Source: Io17-Chloro-G2 sp965226915 (lineage in GTDB: Bacteria > Chloroflexota > Dehalococcoidia > Lucifugimonadales > UBA3495). From it: 64,000 bases of DNA. This document shows, piece by piece, positions 35,688 to 43,129 of the stretch. The notes under the pieces were generated by a model. That model ran no database searches, had not been told where the DNA came from, and saw only the letters and a list, made by a program, of their open reading frames with translations. Made by a program: the position numbers and the translations under genes. The stretch covers positions 62,001 through 126,000 of the forward strand of contig CBDDEJ010000003.1 in the NCBI GenBank assembly GCA_965226915.1. Reading direction: 5' to 3'. Numbering within the stretch: position 1 is the stretch's first letter; every line of letters starts with the position of its first letter.

Positions 35688-35924
35688 ATGGGAACTAAGG
35701 CATACCTTTTGGTGGAAACCGCAGTAGGGAAGACCCGCGACGTAGCCGGGACCCTAAGAGAATTGGAAGGCATAACCTCAGTGGATGTGGTCACCGGCCC
35801 CTACGACATCATCGCCGTCATCGGCGGGAACGACATGGCCATCGTGGGCAATATAGTCACGGAGAAAATCCACACTGTTCCCGGCGTTGTCCGCACCGTC
35901 ACCTGCGTGGCCGTAGGCACCTAG
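35688..35924 (+). CDS. Stand-alone Lrp/AsnC ligand-binding (RAM) domain protein
   Basis: A 78-residue protein made only of the alpha-beta RAM domain of Lrp/AsnC regulators: AYLLVETAVGKTRDVAGTLR, VTGPYDIIAVIGGND (effector-binding loop) and VPGVVRTVTCVAVG. No helix-turn-helix is present. Such single-domain proteins form dimers and may bind amino acids or pair with full-length Lrp proteins. GGGGAAG precedes the ATG. It is followed by an acyl-CoA dehydrogenase after 88 bases. Confidence 0.85.
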   Translation: MGTKAYLLVETAVGKTRDVAGTLRELEGITSVDVVTGPYDIIAVIGGNDMAIVGNIVTEKIHTVPGVVRTVTCVAVGT

Positions 35925-36012
35925 ACCGGCAGGCGCCCGGCCTCAGGCCCGTCAACACAGACCCGGCGCCATTCCAACATCACCTTGATGTTCCTCTATC
36001 AGGAGACTGTCC

Positions 36013-37188
36013 GTGGATTTCCAATTTACCGCCGAAGATGAAGCATTCCGCCAGCAAGTCCGCGAGTTCGTGCGGCAGGAGCTCCCAGACAATTGGGAGG
36101 GCGGCGGCCGCTATCCAGAAGAAGACGATTGGGACCTAACCCTTGTACTCCGCAAGAAGATGGCGGACCGGGGTTGGCTCACCATGCACTGGCCCGAGGA
36201 GTACGGCGGAGAGAACGCTTCGGCCGTTCGGTCGGCCATTTTCAGCGAAGAGTTGACCTATAACCGCACGCCAGGGCGAGACATATTCGGCGTTCGCATG
36301 CTCGGCCCCACCCTGATGATCCACGGTTCCGAGGAACAAAAACGCACCCATCTGCCTCCAGTGGCCCGAGGCGAGATTCAGTGGTGCCAGGGTTATAGCG
36401 AGCCCGAGTCTGGGTCAGACCTGGCGTCGTTGAGCACCCGCGCTGTTTTGGACGGTGACGAATACGTGGTCAACGGCAGCAAGATCTGGACCTCCATGGC
36501 CCATCACGCCGATTGGATCATGCTGTTGACCCGCACGGACCCGGAGGCGCCCAAACACCGGGGCATCACCTTCATGCTGGTGGACATGAAAACGCCGGGC
36601 ATCGAGGTGCGGCCCATCATCAACATGTCAGGCCGGCATGAATTCAACCAAATCATGCTGGATAACGTGAGGGTTCCCAGAGCCAACGTTGTGGGAGAAG
36701 AGAACCGTGGTTGGTACGTGGCGGTCACCCTGCTGGACTTCGAGCGTTCCGGCATCGATTACTCAGCCAGCGCGCGGCGCCTGATGGATGAACTCAAGGA
36801 TTACGCCACCCAGACCACCCAAAACGGCAAGCCGTTGATAGAGTTGCCCTGGGTGCGTAGTCTACTGGCCGACCGCTACATCGATTGCGAGGTGGCCCGG
36901 TTGATGGCCTACAACGTCGCCTACATGCAAGGCGAAGGGCTGGTTCCGAATAAAGAAGCCTCCATGAGCAAAGTGTTTGGCAGCGAAACGGTGCAACGGG
37001 TCACCGCCGCCGGTATGGACATCCTGGGGATGTACGGCGTCATGGCTCGAGAAGAAAAATGGGCGCCGCTTAAAGGGAGGGTTCAAGAAGCGTGGATGAG
37101 CGCTTTTTCCGGAACCATCGCCGCCGGCACCTCGGAGATCCAACGCAACATCATCGCCAGCCGAGGATTGGGTTTGCCTCGAGGCTAA
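36013..37188 (+). CDS. Acyl-CoA dehydrogenase family protein
   Basis: A 391-residue flavoprotein that desaturates acyl-CoA at the alpha-beta position. Segments: HWPEEYGGENASAV (helical N-domain), QGYSEPESGSDLASL (flavin and substrate site), VNGSKIWTSMAHHADW and the C-terminal SGTIAAGTSEIQRNIIASRG. In medium-chain enzymes the catalytic Glu lies in the EGT of this last motif; here it is AGT, as in many actinobacterial-type and CaiA-like members, whose base lies elsewhere. The start is GTG 36013 with AGGAG upstream. A terminator follows. Confidence 0.9.
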   Translation: MDFQFTAEDEAFRQQVREFVRQELPDNWEGGGRYPEEDDWDLTLVLRKKMADRGWLTMHWPEEYGGENASAVRSAIFSEELTYNRTPGRDIFGVRMLGPTLMIHGSEEQKRTHLPPVARGEIQWCQGYSEPESGSDLASLSTRAVLDGDEYVVNGSKIWTSMAHHADWIMLLTRTDPEAPKHRGITFMLVDMKTPGIEVRPIINMSGRHEFNQIMLDNVRVPRANVVGEENRGWYVAVTLLDFERSGIDYSASARRLMDELKDYATQTTQNGKPLIELPWVRSLLADRYIDCEVARLMAYNVAYMQGEGLVPNKEASMSKVFGSETVQRVTAAGMDILGMYGVMAREEKWAPLKGRVQEAWMSAFSGTIAAGTSEIQRNIIASRGLGLPRG

Positions 37189-37208
37189 ACGCCGGCAAAT
37201 TAGAACGT

Positions 37209-37245
37209 GAAAAGGCCCCGAATGGATCGGGGCCTTTTCTTTAGC
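37209..37245. terminator. Intrinsic terminator between convergent genes
   Basis: AAAAGGCCCCG and CGGGGCCTTTT (arms about 37210-37220 and 37228-37238) flank a short loop and are followed by CTTTAG; on the other strand a weaker T-tract follows. It serves the acyl-CoA dehydrogenase and perhaps also the convergent gene ending at 37273. Confidence 0.85.
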
Positions 37246-37272
37246 AGAATTACTTTTTGATTCTCTAGATCC

Positions 37273-37638
37273 CTAGGCGGCGGCGAACGCCTCCAGTTCT
37301 TCTTCTTCAAGCTCCTCTCCCGCATCCCGGCAGCGGCGCATTATGCGAAAGATCGTCCGCACCGTCACCGAAAAACGCTCAGCCGCCCGGTCGGGGGTGA
37401 GCTCCTCGAGCTGCATGGTTCGCCAAACCTTGAGGTCCTGGGCCATGCGCCGGTGACGTTGGAACCAAACAGGGTCGTCGTACTTACATCGGGACAGGGG
37501 GCAATTGAGACAGGACCGGGACACCTCGCAGCCCGTATCTTCATAGTGAAAGAATTCAGGGACAGCGTCTATGGGCCTAGCAGCGGGTTTCACTAGGGAT
37601 TTAGTCGCGGACTTGGTGGCTGTTGTCGAATAAAACAT
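37273..37638 (-). CDS. Four-cysteine, HTH-containing small protein
   Basis: A 121-residue protein. A CEVSRSCLNCPLSRCKYDDP segment holds four cysteines that could bind Zn or an Fe-S cluster; after it the region TPDRAAERFSVTVRTIFRIM looks like a helix-turn-helix. The tail is acidic (EEELEEEELEAFAAA). A TTGGAG ribosome site seven bases before ATG 37638 sets the start; the frame is open to 37689 but that ATG lies within the promoter. Its promoter contains GAAC-N4-GTTC operators, so it is probably regulated by a LexA-like or self-encoded repressor. Similar CxxxxCLxCPLxxC proteins occur in Chloroflexota; their role is not known to me. Confidence 0.7.
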   Translation of the reverse strand: MFYSTTATKSATKSLVKPAARPIDAVPEFFHYEDTGCEVSRSCLNCPLSRCKYDDPVWFQRHRRMAQDLKVWRTMQLEELTPDRAAERFSVTVRTIFRIMRRCRDAGEELEEEELEAFAAA

Positions 37639-37650
37639 ATAAATACTCCA

Positions 37651-37740
37651 AAACGCCTGTTCTAAAACCGATGGCTTAGTATAGAACATGCGTTCTTAGA
37701 GTGTCAATACTTAAATCAGGGCAATTTAGAACAAATATTC
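37651..37740 (-). promoter_or_regulatory. Promoter with three GAAC-N4-GTTC-like operators
   Basis: On the minus strand TTGACA (37702-37707) and TATACT (37678-37683) are 18 bases apart, a near-consensus sigma-70 promoter for the 4-Cys gene. GAACGCATGTTC (37684-37695) lies entirely in the spacer. Two near matches flank it: AAACGCCTGTTC at 37651-37662 and GAACAAATATTC at 37729-37740 (plus-strand readings). GAACNNNNGTTC is the core of the SOS box bound by LexA in Gram-positive bacteria. Whether the local LexA uses it is inference. Confidence 0.6.
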
Positions 37741-37891
37741 GCCAGGATTTTTGGGCGAAAACCGCTAGGTTCTACCGGCCAACCAGGTCTTGGTGGTGAA
37801 GCATGAGCCGGATTCACAAACTCCGTGGAGTTCGATTCGTGGCGAGACTGATATAATTGATTTAGGTTCACGAACGTCGAAGGATATTCCT

Positions 37892-38185
37892 ATGGCAACC
37901 AAGCGGAAGAGCAAGGCCGCGGTTCTTAGGGAAAACATCCATCAGTTGGTGGACGAACTGCCCAACAAAGAATTGCACGGCGCCAAACGGTTTTTCGCAT
38001 ACCTTCGGCACACTACTGACCCAATGATCCAAAAGTGGCTTGAGGCCCCCTATGACGAGGAGCCCCTCACCAAAGAAGAGGAGTCGGCCATCGATGAGGC
38101 CTGGGAAGACGTAAGCTCTGGCGACGTTTTGACCATGGACCAAATGAAGGACGAACTCAGACTGTGCGATGGTAAATCGTCTTAA
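37892..38185 (+). CDS. Antitoxin-like protein (partner of a decayed RelE/ParE toxin)
   Basis: A 97-residue protein starting at ATG 37892 (AAGGAT six bases upstream); the open frame extends to 37790 but lacks a ribosome site there. The pattern VDELPNKELHGAKRFFAYLR, then LEAPYDEEPLTKEEESAIDE and a tail ending MKDELRL, is seen in small antitoxins next to RelE-type toxins: a helical N-terminal part and an acidic toxin-binding tail. The following toxin frame overlaps its end and is destroyed, so this gene is an orphan. Confidence 0.7.
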   Translation: MATKRKSKAAVLRENIHQLVDELPNKELHGAKRFFAYLRHTTDPMIQKWLEAPYDEEPLTKEEESAIDEAWEDVSSGDVLTMDQMKDELRLCDGKSS

Positions 38186-38421
38186 CACACCGTGCCCGCT
38201 GAGACCTTAGCAGCCTGGACAAGCAAATTGCCGCCAGGATTACCGGCGCCATCGAGCGATTTGCCGAAACGGGCCATGGGGATTTGATCTCATTGCGCGG
38301 ACGGCCGCAAGAACGAAGACTGCGGGTTGGGCAATAGCGGGTTCTACTAACTCTTGAACAAACATCGCACACCCTAACGGTGCTGCGAGTCTTGCCCCGT
38401 GATGAGGTATACCGCCAATAG
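38170..38421 (+). pseudogene. RelE/ParE-type toxin with three nonsense codons
   Basis: In one continuous frame the sequence reads IVLTHRAR-stop-DLSSLDKQIAARITGAIE, then RGRPQERRLRVGQ-stop-RVLLTLEQTSHTLTVLRVLP and ends RDEVYRQ. This is the full RelE fold with its RLRVG..R strand. Stops: TAA at 38173-38175, a TGA before DLSSLD (probably from Arg CGA) and a TAG before RVLL (probably from Trp TGG). No frameshift. It overlaps the antitoxin gene, as RelBE-type pairs often do. Confidence 0.8.
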
Positions 38422-38478
38422 GTCCCAATCGCCATTTCCGAAACGGCCTCATACCGCGCTCGATAGCAGCATTCAGGC

Positions 38479-38659
38479 CTAGAGGTAGCTGGCCGGAAAG
38501 CCATTGGCCGGGTTTCGCGCTACGCCAGACAGACGTATTATAGTCTTATGTGGCATGATAGTGTCTTTAATACGGTTCAAGAACCCACTGTTACATCGAT
38601 AATCGTCGCTAAGAAAACGGCAGCTTGGAGAGAATCGGGGTTTCCGTCCGAGTTTCTAG
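38479..38659 (-). mobile_element. Miniature element M1, copy 7
   Basis: A 181-bp copy in inverted orientation (CTAG at 38479-38482 and 38656-38659), with two extra bases near its left end (GGTAGCTGG in place of GGTCTGG). Its right CTAG supplies the stop codon of the flavin oxidoreductase gene on the minus strand. Confidence 0.88.
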
Positions 38660-39638
38660 GCGAACTCTGGCAGCACTTTCTCTCCGAATAGCTCCACGGC
38701 CCTCAGGGAGTCTTGGTTCGGCATGCCGGGCCATTGGCAGCGCAGGATCAACTCCTCCACCCCCAGCGCCTGATACTTCTTGATCTCTGCGACGCATTCC
38801 TCGGGGCTGCCGATGATGAACCTGCCTTCCAACACCTGCTCGAACGGCACGTCGATTCGGTCTCCCTGGGGAAGTTCTCTGTCATGTCCCAGGGCGGCCC
38901 GGTCCTTGTACAGCCATTCCACGTGGGGACGGGCGATTCGGATGGCCTCTTCCCGGGTTTCGGCGATGAACATTTCCCGCCATGCCGATATGTATCCCGG
39001 CTTCCCGGCCTTTTTGGCCGCCTCCCGGTATAGCTTGGTCTGACCTTCAATGGTGGGCAATGTGGACCGGGAACTGATCAGCCATCCGTCGGCCCGGCGG
39101 GCGGCCCTAACGACACCCTGATCCAGATTTGCCGCGATGTATATCTTTGGCCCTGGCTCTTGCAGGGGACGTCCCGCCCCCGGAACATCATCCATGGAAA
39201 AGTGCCGTCCGTGGTGGGTCACCCGGCGTTGTGTCCAAAGGAGATTCATCACTTCTTGCACCTCCCGAAAACGGGAGAGGCGCTCTTCTTTGGCCACACC
39301 GAAGGCGTTGAATTGGAAATCCCGCCATCCCAAAGCCGGCGCTAAGACGAATTTGCCGCCGCTGATAACGTCCAGGGTGGATATTGCTCGGCCGCCTCCA
39401 CAGGGTGATAGAGGGGCAGCAAGGCCACCATGCCCAACTCCAGGCCCGGTGCTTCCGCCGCGACCCGAGCCAACAGCAGCATGGCATGGAAATCGTTATT
39501 CAGATAGCCGGCGCCGGTCCATAGAGAATGGTAGCCGTATCTCTTGGCCAAACGGGCTTTTTCCAGGCGTCCCTCCAGAGCATCCTCGCGGGATTCCTCA
39601 GGAAGGTTGCCGCCGCCTAGGTTGATGCCAAACCGCAT
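38656..39638 (-). pseudogene. LLM-class flavin-dependent oxidoreductase, one frameshift
   Basis: The N-terminal part starts at ATG 39638 (GGAG seven bases upstream): MRFGINLGGGNLPEES to VEAAEQ. Near 39375-39390 the frame shifts by one base; the other frame continues STLDVISGGKFVLAPALGWR and runs to EKVLPEFA. Both halves are clear luciferase-like monooxygenase sequence (ALGWRDFQFNAFG, GSPEECVAEIKKYQALG). The TAG stop comes from element M1. A third family member in this window. A one-base sequencing error would also explain it. Confidence 0.83.
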
Positions 39639-39701
39639 TGTTCTACTCCGGGCCATATTTCTGAATCACAATATTTAGGCCCAGTCTAAGCCAAAACACC
39701 G

Positions 39702-39744
39702 GGCAAACAAAAGACCGGAGCCTGTTTTGAACAAGGACTCCGGC
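39702..39744 (-). terminator. Intrinsic terminator after the TGA-containing gene
   Basis: On the minus strand CCGGAG...CTCCGG with inner TTGTT/AACA pairing (about 39715-39744) is followed by TCTTTTGTTT. It lies just over 40 bases beyond the TAA of the gene at 39787-40089, giving that gene its own transcription unit. Confidence 0.75.
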
Positions 39745-39786
39745 CATCTACAGGTCAAAAAGCTGGAACAGCCCCGGAGGAGCTAC

Positions 39787-40089
39787 TTAGGCCATTGCCA
39801 CCCTTGTGGAGAGTTCTACCTCTGCCTTCAATCTGCGCAAAAACAGGAACCGTTTCAGGTCCAAGTGAAGAGAGTCTAAATTCGACGCCAAATTCGGCGC
39901 TACTAAAAGTTCCACACCATCTTGCTTTATGTGATGGTATTTGGAGAGATTCTTCCTGCCAATGTAGGTACCGACCGATACCTCAGCAAAAGAACCGGCT
40001 CAACTGGAAACGCACACCAGATCAACAGTTGCCCGGCCGCCCTTCTGCTGGATGTGGGCTAGGGCATCATCACTCATGGATACATTCAT
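39787..40089 (-). CDS. Candidate selenoprotein: 100-residue protein with in-frame TGA at codon 30
   Basis: The frame starts at ATG 40089 with GAGG six bases before the ATG and ends at TAA 39787. It reads MNVSMSDDALAHIQQKGG, then RATVDLVCVSS, TGA (40000-40002), then AGSFAEVSVGTYIGRKNLSK, YHHIKQDGVELLVAPN, and ends with LHLDLKRFLFLRRLKAEVEL. Protein-like sequence continues unbroken on both sides of the TGA with no frameshift. The N-terminal SDDALAHIQQKGG resembles HesB-like or CC/Se-motif small (seleno)proteins, where Cys or Sec lies about here; this is inference. An AGGTA/TACCT stem with a GG-containing loop starts 16 bases after the TGA, a position allowed for a bacterial SECIS. A nonsense pseudogene is the alternative. 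Confidence 0.55.
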
Positions 40090-40284
40090 TCGCCACCTCG
40101 GAATACGCCAACTCGTGTAATGACCAACCTGGGCATTTACGTCTGGGCCGTGCAACCAGGCCCAGGGGTGAAACGGAGTTGGTTTAACTATATATATTTT
40201 TGATGCCCGTTTCCCTGGTTAGATGCGGGGATATATCCGCAGCCTCAGGAAACCGGGTAGATCACTCACGCCCCACCACCGGAA

Positions 40285-40866
40285 TTAACCGACCAGGTCG
40301 GCTATCAAGGCGTTGCGGGTTTCCACCGCCGCAATGTGGACCATTTCCCCCCGGTTTGCCCGGGCGGCCAGTTCTTGGGTGAGGAACTCTAGAATCCCTT
40401 GGTCCAAATCCTTGGAAGCCAGCCGGCGCAACTCGGGTTGGTACGGGTAGTAACTGATCTTTTGCGGGTCGAGCTTGTCCGCCAAGAACACTACCTTCCC
40501 AAGCCGGTCCAGCGACGGATGGCCGGTGGTATGCCAATACACCGCCTGGTAGACCGAGTCATCGGCGAGGCCGTCTTCCGCTTTAAGTATCTCAGCACCC
40601 ACCGGACCGTGGAGCAGCAAGGGGATTTGGTGATCCACCATTGAAACGGGCAAATCCAACTGGAACGCCCGAAGCAACAACTCCTCGTCACCCATTGCCC
40701 GGGCCACATCGTGACACAGCATGGCTAGACCAGCCCGCTCCGGGTTTATTCCGTGGACGCCGGCAAGTTCTTGAGCAATCTTGAAAACCCGGTGAATATG
40801 ATCCTGAAGACCCCGGGGCAGGACGTCCACACGGCGTTGAACCGAGGAAGTGAATTCGTCAGCCAT
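40285..40866 (-). CDS. yqeK: HD-domain hydrolase, YqeK-like
   Basis: A 193-residue HD-superfamily protein. The metal motif LCHDVARAMGDEEL contains the HD pair (residues about 52-53), and VDHQIPLLLHGPVGAE and AVYWHTTGHPSLDRLGKVVFLADKLDP complete the ligand set; the last is the YqeK-type signature. YqeK enzymes hydrolyse diadenosine tetraphosphate symmetrically to ADP. The N-terminal RVDVLPRGLQDHIHRVFKIA fits. It lies 29 bases after a HIT-family gene on the same strand; both would act on dinucleoside polyphosphates. Confidence 0.85.
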   Translation of the reverse strand: MADEFTSSVQRRVDVLPRGLQDHIHRVFKIAQELAGVHGINPERAGLAMLCHDVARAMGDEELLLRAFQLDLPVSMVDHQIPLLLHGPVGAEILKAEDGLADDSVYQAVYWHTTGHPSLDRLGKVVFLADKLDPQKISYYPYQPELRRLASKDLDQGILEFLTQELAARANRGEMVHIAAVETRNALIADLVG

Positions 40867-40895
40867 ATCCCCTAGCCGCGAGGGTTACCCCCCCG

Positions 40896-41243
40896 CTAGC
40901 CCATCGCTCCCAGGCGCTGCCCGCCCAGGAGATGCATGTGGAGGTGCTCTATCTCTTGGCCGGAGTCGGTCCCCTGATTTAGAACCAGCCGGTATCCGCT
41001 CAAGGTGACGCCTTCGCGGCGGGCCATCTCCTCCGCCACGACGTACATATGTCCCATGATCGGGACTTGGCCGGGCCCGATATAGGCCAGGGACGCCAAG
41101 TGCATATTTGGAATTATCAAAAGGTGGACCTTGGCTTTGGGATTGATGTCTCGGACGACGAAAACCCGTTCATCCCGGTATATGGGCGACTCATGGACCG
41201 AGTCTCGAGACATAGCGCAGAAAATACATTCGCTGGTGCTCAT
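40896..41243 (-). CDS. HIT-family nucleotide-binding protein
   Basis: A 115-residue histidine-triad protein. The C-terminal EIEHLHMHLLGGQRLG carries the HxHxH motif whose central His attacks the alpha-phosphate of nucleotide conjugates. An N-terminal CIFC and RDINPKAKVHLLIIPNMH are typical of Hint-like members. It probably hydrolyses AMP conjugates or Ap4A-type nucleotides in the cytosol. It is likely co-transcribed with the following HD hydrolase. Confidence 0.92.
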   Translation of the reverse strand: MSTSECIFCAMSRDSVHESPIYRDERVFVVRDINPKAKVHLLIIPNMHLASLAYIGPGQVPIMGHMYVVAEEMARREGVTLSGYRLVLNQGTDSGQEIEHLHMHLLGGQRLGAMG

Positions 41244-41292
41244 TGGATGAGGGCCTCCACCCTTTAGTTAGCCTACCGGCCCCATGCCGGAC

Positions 41293-42426
41293 CTATTCTA
41301 TGATCCGCTGCAGGAATGATTCCTTGTGAAAGTTCACGTCGCCGTAGGCGAACTCCATGCCCTTTGCCCGGCGGGAATACAGCTGCAAGTTGTGCTCTTT
41401 GGTGAAACCTATGGCCCCGTGGCACTGGTGGGCGGTGGCGCATACCCGGCCATAAGCCTGGCTGGTCCAAGCCTTGGCCAGGGATACCTCCCGCTGGGAA
41501 GGCAACCCTTCGGAGATGCTCCAGGCCGCCTGGCGTGCTACGTTACGGCAGCCTTCCACATCGGTGGCCATATTGGCGCAATGGTGCTGCACCGCTTGCA
41601 AGGTCCCGATGGGCCGGCCGAACTGGGTACGCTGCTTCACGTATTCCAGGGTCATTTCCAGCACGGCTTCGGCTCCGCCCAACATCTCCATGCACTTTGC
41701 CGAGATGGCCCTCTCCATTGCCCTCTGCACCACGGGCCAACCCTGGTCCACTTCGCCGAGCACGGAGGTTGCCGGACTGGTCACACCGTCCAAGACGATT
41801 TCGCACTGTTTGTCCGAGGCGATGCTGTTCAGGACTTCGATTTTCACACCAGCGCTGTCCTTCGGGACCAGGAAAACGGTTATTCCATCGGCTGGATCAT
41901 CTCCCGGCGATGTACGGGCCACCACCAGCAAAAGGTCTGCCACATGCGCGTCGGGGACGAATAACTTGGTCCCGTTCAGCACGTAATCCTCTCCTTGCTG
42001 GGTTGCGGTGGTCTCGACACCCCAGGCCTCATAGGTCGCCGAAGGTTCGGTTAAGGCCATGGTCAGGCGTATCTGGCCGTCACAAACGTCGGTGAGTATC
42101 TGCCGGCGTTGTTCTTCATTCCCCGCATCCAACACCGTCAGGCCACCCAAGACCACCGTGGAGAAAAAGGGACCGGGAACCAGCGCCTTACCCATCTCTT
42201 CCAGCAACACCGACAAGTCCAAGAAGCTGCCGCCGGTTCCGCCGTACTGTTCGGGGAAAGGTAAACCGGTCCAGCCAAGGCTGACCATCTGACGCCAGAG
42301 TTCCTCGGTATACCCCGTGGGGTCTTCCTCCAGTTCCCGGACCAATGTCAGCGGATATTCCTGGGAGAGGAACTCCTGGGCGCTGTTTTTCAGCATCTGC
42401 TGGATCTCGCTTAAACCCAGGTCCAT
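41293..42426 (-). CDS. Acyl-CoA dehydrogenase family protein
   Basis: A 377-residue member of the acyl-CoA dehydrogenase family. GLPFPEQYGGTGGSFLD, TMALTEPSATYEAWG, DYVLNGTKLFVPDAHVAD and the C-terminal AHQCHGAIGFTKEHNLQLYSRR are recognisable. The usual catalytic-Glu motif is absent in this subgroup (HGAIGFTKEH replaces the common terminal helix), which resembles the smaller subunits of heteromeric steroid or terpenoid-type FadE complexes. No partner FadE gene is adjacent. AGGAG lies about six bases before the ATG at 42426. Confidence 0.86.
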   Translation of the reverse strand: MDLGLSEIQQMLKNSAQEFLSQEYPLTLVRELEEDPTGYTEELWRQMVSLGWTGLPFPEQYGGTGGSFLDLSVLLEEMGKALVPGPFFSTVVLGGLTVLDAGNEEQRRQILTDVCDGQIRLTMALTEPSATYEAWGVETTATQQGEDYVLNGTKLFVPDAHVADLLLVVARTSPGDDPADGITVFLVPKDSAGVKIEVLNSIASDKQCEIVLDGVTSPATSVLGEVDQGWPVVQRAMERAISAKCMEMLGGAEAVLEMTLEYVKQRTQFGRPIGTLQAVQHHCANMATDVEGCRNVARQAAWSISEGLPSQREVSLAKAWTSQAYGRVCATAHQCHGAIGFTKEHNLQLYSRRAKGMEFAYGDVNFHKESFLQRIIE

Positions 42427-42606
42427 GGGGTCTCCTTTTTAGTTAATAAAGCTCGGCCCAGATCGGCTAAAAACCCCGCGATTCTTCGAAGGCCGCGGGA
42501 CGCTGAAACGCCGTTTCGAAAAGCCTGGCCAGTATAGCGCAAAGCCCATTTGCCCTCAAGATTAGTCCAGTTAGCAAGGCCGTTCGATCAATTAGGGCAC
42601 CGCGTA

Positions 42607-42627
42607 GGGCGAGTTTAAAACTCGCCC
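42607..42627. repeat. Intergenic hairpin GGGCGAGTTT-A-AAACTCGCCC
   Basis: A 10-bp perfect inverted repeat about 60 bases downstream of the cupin gene (minus strand). No T-run follows on either strand. It may act as a weak terminator or belong to a dispersed intergenic repeat. The rest of 42427-42687 shows no gene. Confidence 0.5.
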
Positions 42628-42687
42628 TTCACAGGCCAATAAAGGACGGAGATGGGCAACAGCGGCCGAATTAACGGGAACCGTGAC

Positions 42688-43083
42688 CTAGTGGGCTGTG
42701 GCCTTGCCGGGCTCGGTTTCAACCACTATTTCTTCCGGGGTGTTGCGGGCTACGATCAACTGAAGGGGCTCGTCACCATCGTTTACCGGCTGGTGGACCG
42801 CTTCGGCCGGGACGTAGAGGAAGTCGCCAGCCTCCATCGGCAGGGCCTTATCCAGATTCTCGCCGATCATGAACCTGCCCTTGCCTTTGACCACGTATAT
42901 GGCCGATTCGCAATTAACATGATAGTGGGGACTGGAAGAGCAACCGACGGGTATGGTGGCGATGGCCAGGTGGATCCCGGTGGAGCCCACCAGGCCTTGG
43001 GAAACCCCAGCCAGCCGGGTCATCGTTCCGGAGGAGATCTCTACTTCGAGTTCATTTGACTTGACCAACCGGCACTCGGCCAT
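42688..43083 (-). CDS. Cupin-domain protein
   Basis: A 131-residue single-domain cupin. The metal-binding motif 1 is seen as GCSSSPHYHVNCESAIYVVKG (HxH and Glu) and motif 2 as PMEAGDFLYVPAEAVHQPVN (His). This gives a small beta-barrel that may bind a metal and act as an isomerase, dioxygenase or binding protein; nothing fixes the substrate. It lies 46 bases after an aminotransferase on the same strand and may be in its operon. Confidence 0.85.
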   Translation of the reverse strand: MAECRLVKSNELEVEISSGTMTRLAGVSQGLVGSTGIHLAIATIPVGCSSSPHYHVNCESAIYVVKGKGRFMIGENLDKALPMEAGDFLYVPAEAVHQPVNDGDEPLQLIVARNTPEEIVVETEPGKATAH

Positions 43084-43129
43084 GGTTCACCTCTTATATT
43101 ACTGGTTGTCGGATCAGAAATTCTTGTAA

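Noticed and set aside
39795..40187. A 130-codon plus-strand frame
   Set aside because: It is antisense to the TGA-containing gene, lacks a ribosome site and has an erratic composition; the minus strand has the better coding signal.
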